Below, in pieces: positions 61,639 to 64,000 of a DNA stretch of 64,000 nucleotides (its first letter is position 1; the number at the start of each line of letters is the position of its first letter). This DNA comes from [Clostridium] fimetarium (GTDB lineage Bacteria > Bacillota > Clostridia > Lachnospirales > Lachnospiraceae). The notes beneath the pieces were generated by a model that was not told where the DNA came from, searched no databases, and saw only the letters and a program-made list of their open reading frames with translations. Where the stretch lies: the NCBI RefSeq assembly GCF_900111235.1, contig NZ_FOJI01000003.1:186001-250000 (forward strand), in the 5' to 3' direction. The position numbers were made by a program, and so were the translations under genes.

Positions 61639-62499
61639 CTAATTTAACTTTTGTCCAAGTGCAACTCTATCATGACCCGTAAGGTCTTTCACTATCTCAA
61701 TATTACTAAATCCACATCGGATTAATATTTCTTTTACATCCTCTGCCTGATCGTATCCAATCTCATATATCAGCCATCCTCCGGCCTTAATATAATCTAC
61801 TGCCTGAGCTGTTATTGTCTCATAGAAATACAGACCGTCATCATGACCGTCTAACGCCATCATTGGATCATGAGCTCTTACTTCTTCAGTAAGTTCCTCT
61901 ATAACACTTGTTTTTATATATGGCGGATTTGACACGATTATATCAAATTTATCATTGAAAATTCCTTGCAGCTTTTCAAATAAATCACTTTCAAGGAATT
62001 CCACATTCTTAGTTTTTAAAAGTTCTGCATTTTTATTGGCTACTACAAGTGCCTCTTTAGAAATATCTACTCCGATTCCCTTAACAAAATTAGTTTCCAA
62101 AGCAATACTAATAAGAATGCAACCAGAACCCGTACACATATCAAGTACTGTACTATTTCGATCAATCTTCTTAAGTGCCTCTTCAACAAGAGTCTCTGTA
62201 TCCTGTCTTGGAACCAAAACATATTCATTTACGAAAAATCTATATTTCCAAAACTCAGTATATCCGATTATATGCTGTAACGGCTCATGACTTGCACGTC
62301 TTACAATACGGTTTATATACTCATTGTAAACGGCTTCTAAAACCTCATCATTTTCATGTAAAAAATAATAAGATCTATCTATATTCAATATATCGCTTAT
62401 AAGCGTAAAACTGTCATAAGCCGAATTCTCGATATTATTCTTACGTAAAATATCTTCACCCGACTTAATGACATCCTTTAATGTTTTTGGTAATTCCAT
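61639..62499 (-). CDS. prmC: Release factor glutamine N5-methyltransferase
   Basis: 286 residues. SAM-binding motif VLDMCTGSGCILISIALE and the substrate motif IVSNPPYIKTS (NPPY). The N-terminal helical domain contains HEPLQHIIGYTEFWKYRF...PRQDTETLVEEAL. It methylates RF1/RF2. Order DUF1385-prmC-prfA with 2-bp and 42-bp gaps is conserved in Clostridia. Confidence 0.95.
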   Translation of the reverse strand: MELPKTLKDVIKSGEDILRKNNIENSAYDSFTLISDILNIDRSYYFLHENDEVLEAVYNEYINRIVRRASHEPLQHIIGYTEFWKYRFFVNEYVLVPRQDTETLVEEALKKIDRNSTVLDMCTGSGCILISIALETNFVKGIGVDISKEALVVANKNAELLKTKNVEFLESDLFEKLQGIFNDKFDIIVSNPPYIKTSVIEELTEEVRAHDPMMALDGHDDGLYFYETITAQAVDYIKAGGWLIYEIGYDQAEDVKEILIRCGFSNIEIVKDLTGHDRVALGQKLN

Positions 62500-62501
62500 A
62501 G

Positions 62502-63797
62502 CTACAAATCTGTCTTTCTTTGTTTGAAAATCGGGATATCCACGGTAACTGACCCATCATCCTCATCATTATCTGTATCGATGAAGCTAATACCGTCATC
62601 CGTTTCATCCTTAGCTTGATCTTCATTCATTAGATTGTTTGAATCATCATCTGAATCATCATCTGAATCGTCATCTGAATCTGAAGCATCTATAATTTCA
62701 AAACGAGACATATCATCATCTTCTTCTGATTCTTCTACCTCTTCTAATACCTCAATTTTTTTTGCTTTTTTTGATTTCCTTGGCTTTTGAGGTTTTTTTA
62801 ATTCTTCTGTAACCGCATATTCTAAATCAGTCCGTTCAACTTGTACGCCATTTTCACTTTGTTTATTTTCACCCTGGTACTCTTCTAAAAATTGCTTCCA
62901 ATCAAATACTTCTTCAACAGCCCTAATTGCAACTTCAATCATACCATCATCCGGCTCTCTAGTTGTAAGTGCTTGAAGCCACATACCCGGCTTACTAATG
63001 ATTCTAACGAACAAATTATCGCTCTTTCCTGCCCATCTGATAACTTCATATGAAACACCAGCAATAATAGGAACAAGAAGAAGTCTCATAGCCACCTGCC
63101 ATAAAGGATTGCTGACTCTAATAAATATAAAGAAAATGACGCTTATAAACATTACAAAGAATAAAAAGCTAGTACCACAACGCTTATGGAATTTAGAACT
63201 TTTTCTAACATTCTCCACGTTAAGTTCTAACCCATGCTCAATGCAATTAATACACTTATGTTCAGCTCCATGATACATGTATACTCGTCTAATGTCTTTC
63301 ATTAAAGAAATCAATAAAATATATACAATAAAAATAAAAACTCTAATAAGGCCTTCAACCAAGTTTAAAACACTTTTTGAAGGAATGTAATTTGAAAGCA
63401 TTCTTGATATATAATATGGTAAAATCATAAATAATCCAACTGCAAATGCTATAGAAATCAACACTGTAATAGCCATAATAATAGATTCTAACCTATCTTT
63501 AAATACAGCTTTTGCAATTTTATCAATATGAGTTGGTTTTTGTTCTTGGGGATCTTCAAAAAAACTAGCAGAATAAGTCAATGTTGACGTTCCAACCACA
63601 AGAGATTCAACGAAATTAATTACGCCTCTTATTATTGGAAGATTAAGGATTTTATATTTCTGAGTTAAAAGTTTGTTATCTTTTTTAATTACTTCAATTT
63701 CATTATCAGGCTTTCTAACTGCTACTGAATATACATCCTTATTCCGCATCATTATTCCTTCAATTACAGCTTGCCCGCCAATTCCTGATGGTTTCAT
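62502..63797 (-). CDS. DUF1385 membrane protein with acidic tail
   Basis: 431 residues. DUF1385 region: KPSGIGGQAVIEGIMMRNKD, several membrane helices (~100-250) and the motif HGAEHKCINCIEHG...KRCGTSFLFFV. The C-terminal ~120 residues are disordered: a Lys-rich stretch (KPRKSKKAKKIEV) then acidic SDSDDDSDDDSDDDSNN repeats. The function is unknown; the family is conserved in Firmicutes between rpmE and prmC. ATG 63797 behind AGGAGG. Confidence 0.9.
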   Translation of the reverse strand: MKPSGIGGQAVIEGIMMRNKDVYSVAVRKPDNEIEVIKKDNKLLTQKYKILNLPIIRGVINFVESLVVGTSTLTYSASFFEDPQEQKPTHIDKIAKAVFKDRLESIIMAITVLISIAFAVGLFMILPYYISRMLSNYIPSKSVLNLVEGLIRVFIFIVYILLISLMKDIRRVYMYHGAEHKCINCIEHGLELNVENVRKSSKFHKRCGTSFLFFVMFISVIFFIFIRVSNPLWQVAMRLLLVPIIAGVSYEVIRWAGKSDNLFVRIISKPGMWLQALTTREPDDGMIEVAIRAVEEVFDWKQFLEEYQGENKQSENGVQVERTDLEYAVTEELKKPQKPRKSKKAKKIEVLEEVEESEEDDDMSRFEIIDASDSDDDSDDDSDDDSNNLMNEDQAKDETDDGISFIDTDNDEDDGSVTVDIPIFKQRKTDL

Positions 63798-63861
63798 ATA
63801 AAACCTCCTATTCACGCTAATCCCTATATACCTGCTTGTGTAGGTAGTGTATTAGTTCTTT

Positions 63862-63898
63862 TTATAAAAATAGGTTGAGATTTGACAACCTCAACCTT
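63862..63898 (-). terminator. Terminator of rpmE
   Basis: AGGTTGAG / CTCAACCT stem with loop GTTGTCAAAT, followed by ATTTTTAT on the minus strand, 10 nt past the rpmE stop. Confidence 0.9.
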
Positions 63899-63908
63899 AT
63901 CTTTAACA

Positions 63909-64000
63909 TTATTTGCTTTCAACGCCATATCTCTTATTGAATTGATCAATACGACCACGAGCTGAAGAAGCTTTCTGTTGTCCTGTATAGAAAGGATGAC
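63909..64000 (-). CDS. rpmE: 50S ribosomal protein L31, C-terminal part only
   Basis: The window ends inside this gene. The visible residues HPFYTGQQKASSARGRIDQ and FNKRYGVESK are the standard L31 C-terminus. The N-terminus (where the zinc cysteines would be) is outside the window, so the C+ or C- type cannot be decided. Confidence 0.93.
   Translation of the reverse strand, partial: HPFYTGQQKASSARGRIDQFNKRYGVESK

Overview
The window is a stretch of chromosome from an AT-rich, endospore-forming Firmicute, most likely a Lachnospiraceae-type (Clostridium cluster XIVa-like) bacterium. The evidence is the ispF-cysE-cysS-mrnC-rlmB-sigH neighbourhood, a cotJABC spore-coat operon, rpmE-DUF1385-prmC-prfA, groESL under CIRCE, a T-box leader before cysE, and many small-domain proteins typical of that family. 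Most genes lie on the minus strand. No phage, IS transposase or CRISPR array is visible.

Layout. 1-6.4 kb: a two-component locus (cNMP-domain protein, LytTR response regulator, GHKL histidine kinase). It is followed by a LytTR-type double direct repeat, a promoter, a 15-codon ORF with its own terminator, and a tandem family of secreted proteins (one intact, one running off the left edge, two decayed C-terminal fragments). 6.6-8.7 kb: a VanX-like lipoprotein and a membrane-anchored SGNH hydrolase. 8.8-14.3 kb: tRNA-Thr, sigH, rlmB, mrnC, cysS, cysE (T-box) and ispF, then tRNA-Met and tRNA-Val. 14.4-18.9 kb: a BNR-repeat protein, an ABC pair and a PAP2 protein. 19.5-25.8 kb: kduD, a glycosyltransferase/glf/CPBP operon and an OmpR-type two-component pair. 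26-32.7 kb: a UBA-like membrane protein, a small Asn/Ser-rich protein, argS, truA, guaB and a small membrane protein. 32.8-38.9 kb: tgpA-like, DUF58 and moxR genes, then a MATE transporter. 39.5-43 kb: groEL, groES and an OGG-type glycosylase. 43.2-46.5 kb: a small membrane protein, a transglutaminase lipoprotein, cotJABC and DUF6062. 46.6-49.8 kb: an ABC pair divergent from a MocR regulator. 50.3-55 kb: map, carD, a CBS/DRTGG pyrophosphatase and a soluble CZB chemoreceptor. 55.2-60.4 kb: a heterodimeric ABC exporter, an ArsP_2-like permease and a PAP2 phosphatase. 60.5-64 kb: prfA, prmC, DUF1385 and the 3' end of rpmE.

The two signals I consider least explained by known genes are these. (1) A dispersed family of seven large intergenic palindromes (about 105-280 bp). 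They share a conserved unpaired core (GACCGGCTGAAA on one side, GGAAAGGC on the other), while the roughly 30-nt outer arms vary from copy to copy but stay self-complementary; the apical hairpin also shows compensatory changes around conserved tandem G.A positions. (2) The putative LytTR-controlled micro-ORF beside the GHKL/LytTR pair.

The genome also seems prone to short tandem expansions, both intergenic (TTTTRGC x18, TTCTTGGC x7) and in-frame within coding ends (ERQAL in the SGNH hydrolase, ELN-rich tail of an ABC exporter, acidic repeats in Mini-III and DUF1385). All functional calls come from reading motifs by eye; no database search was run.
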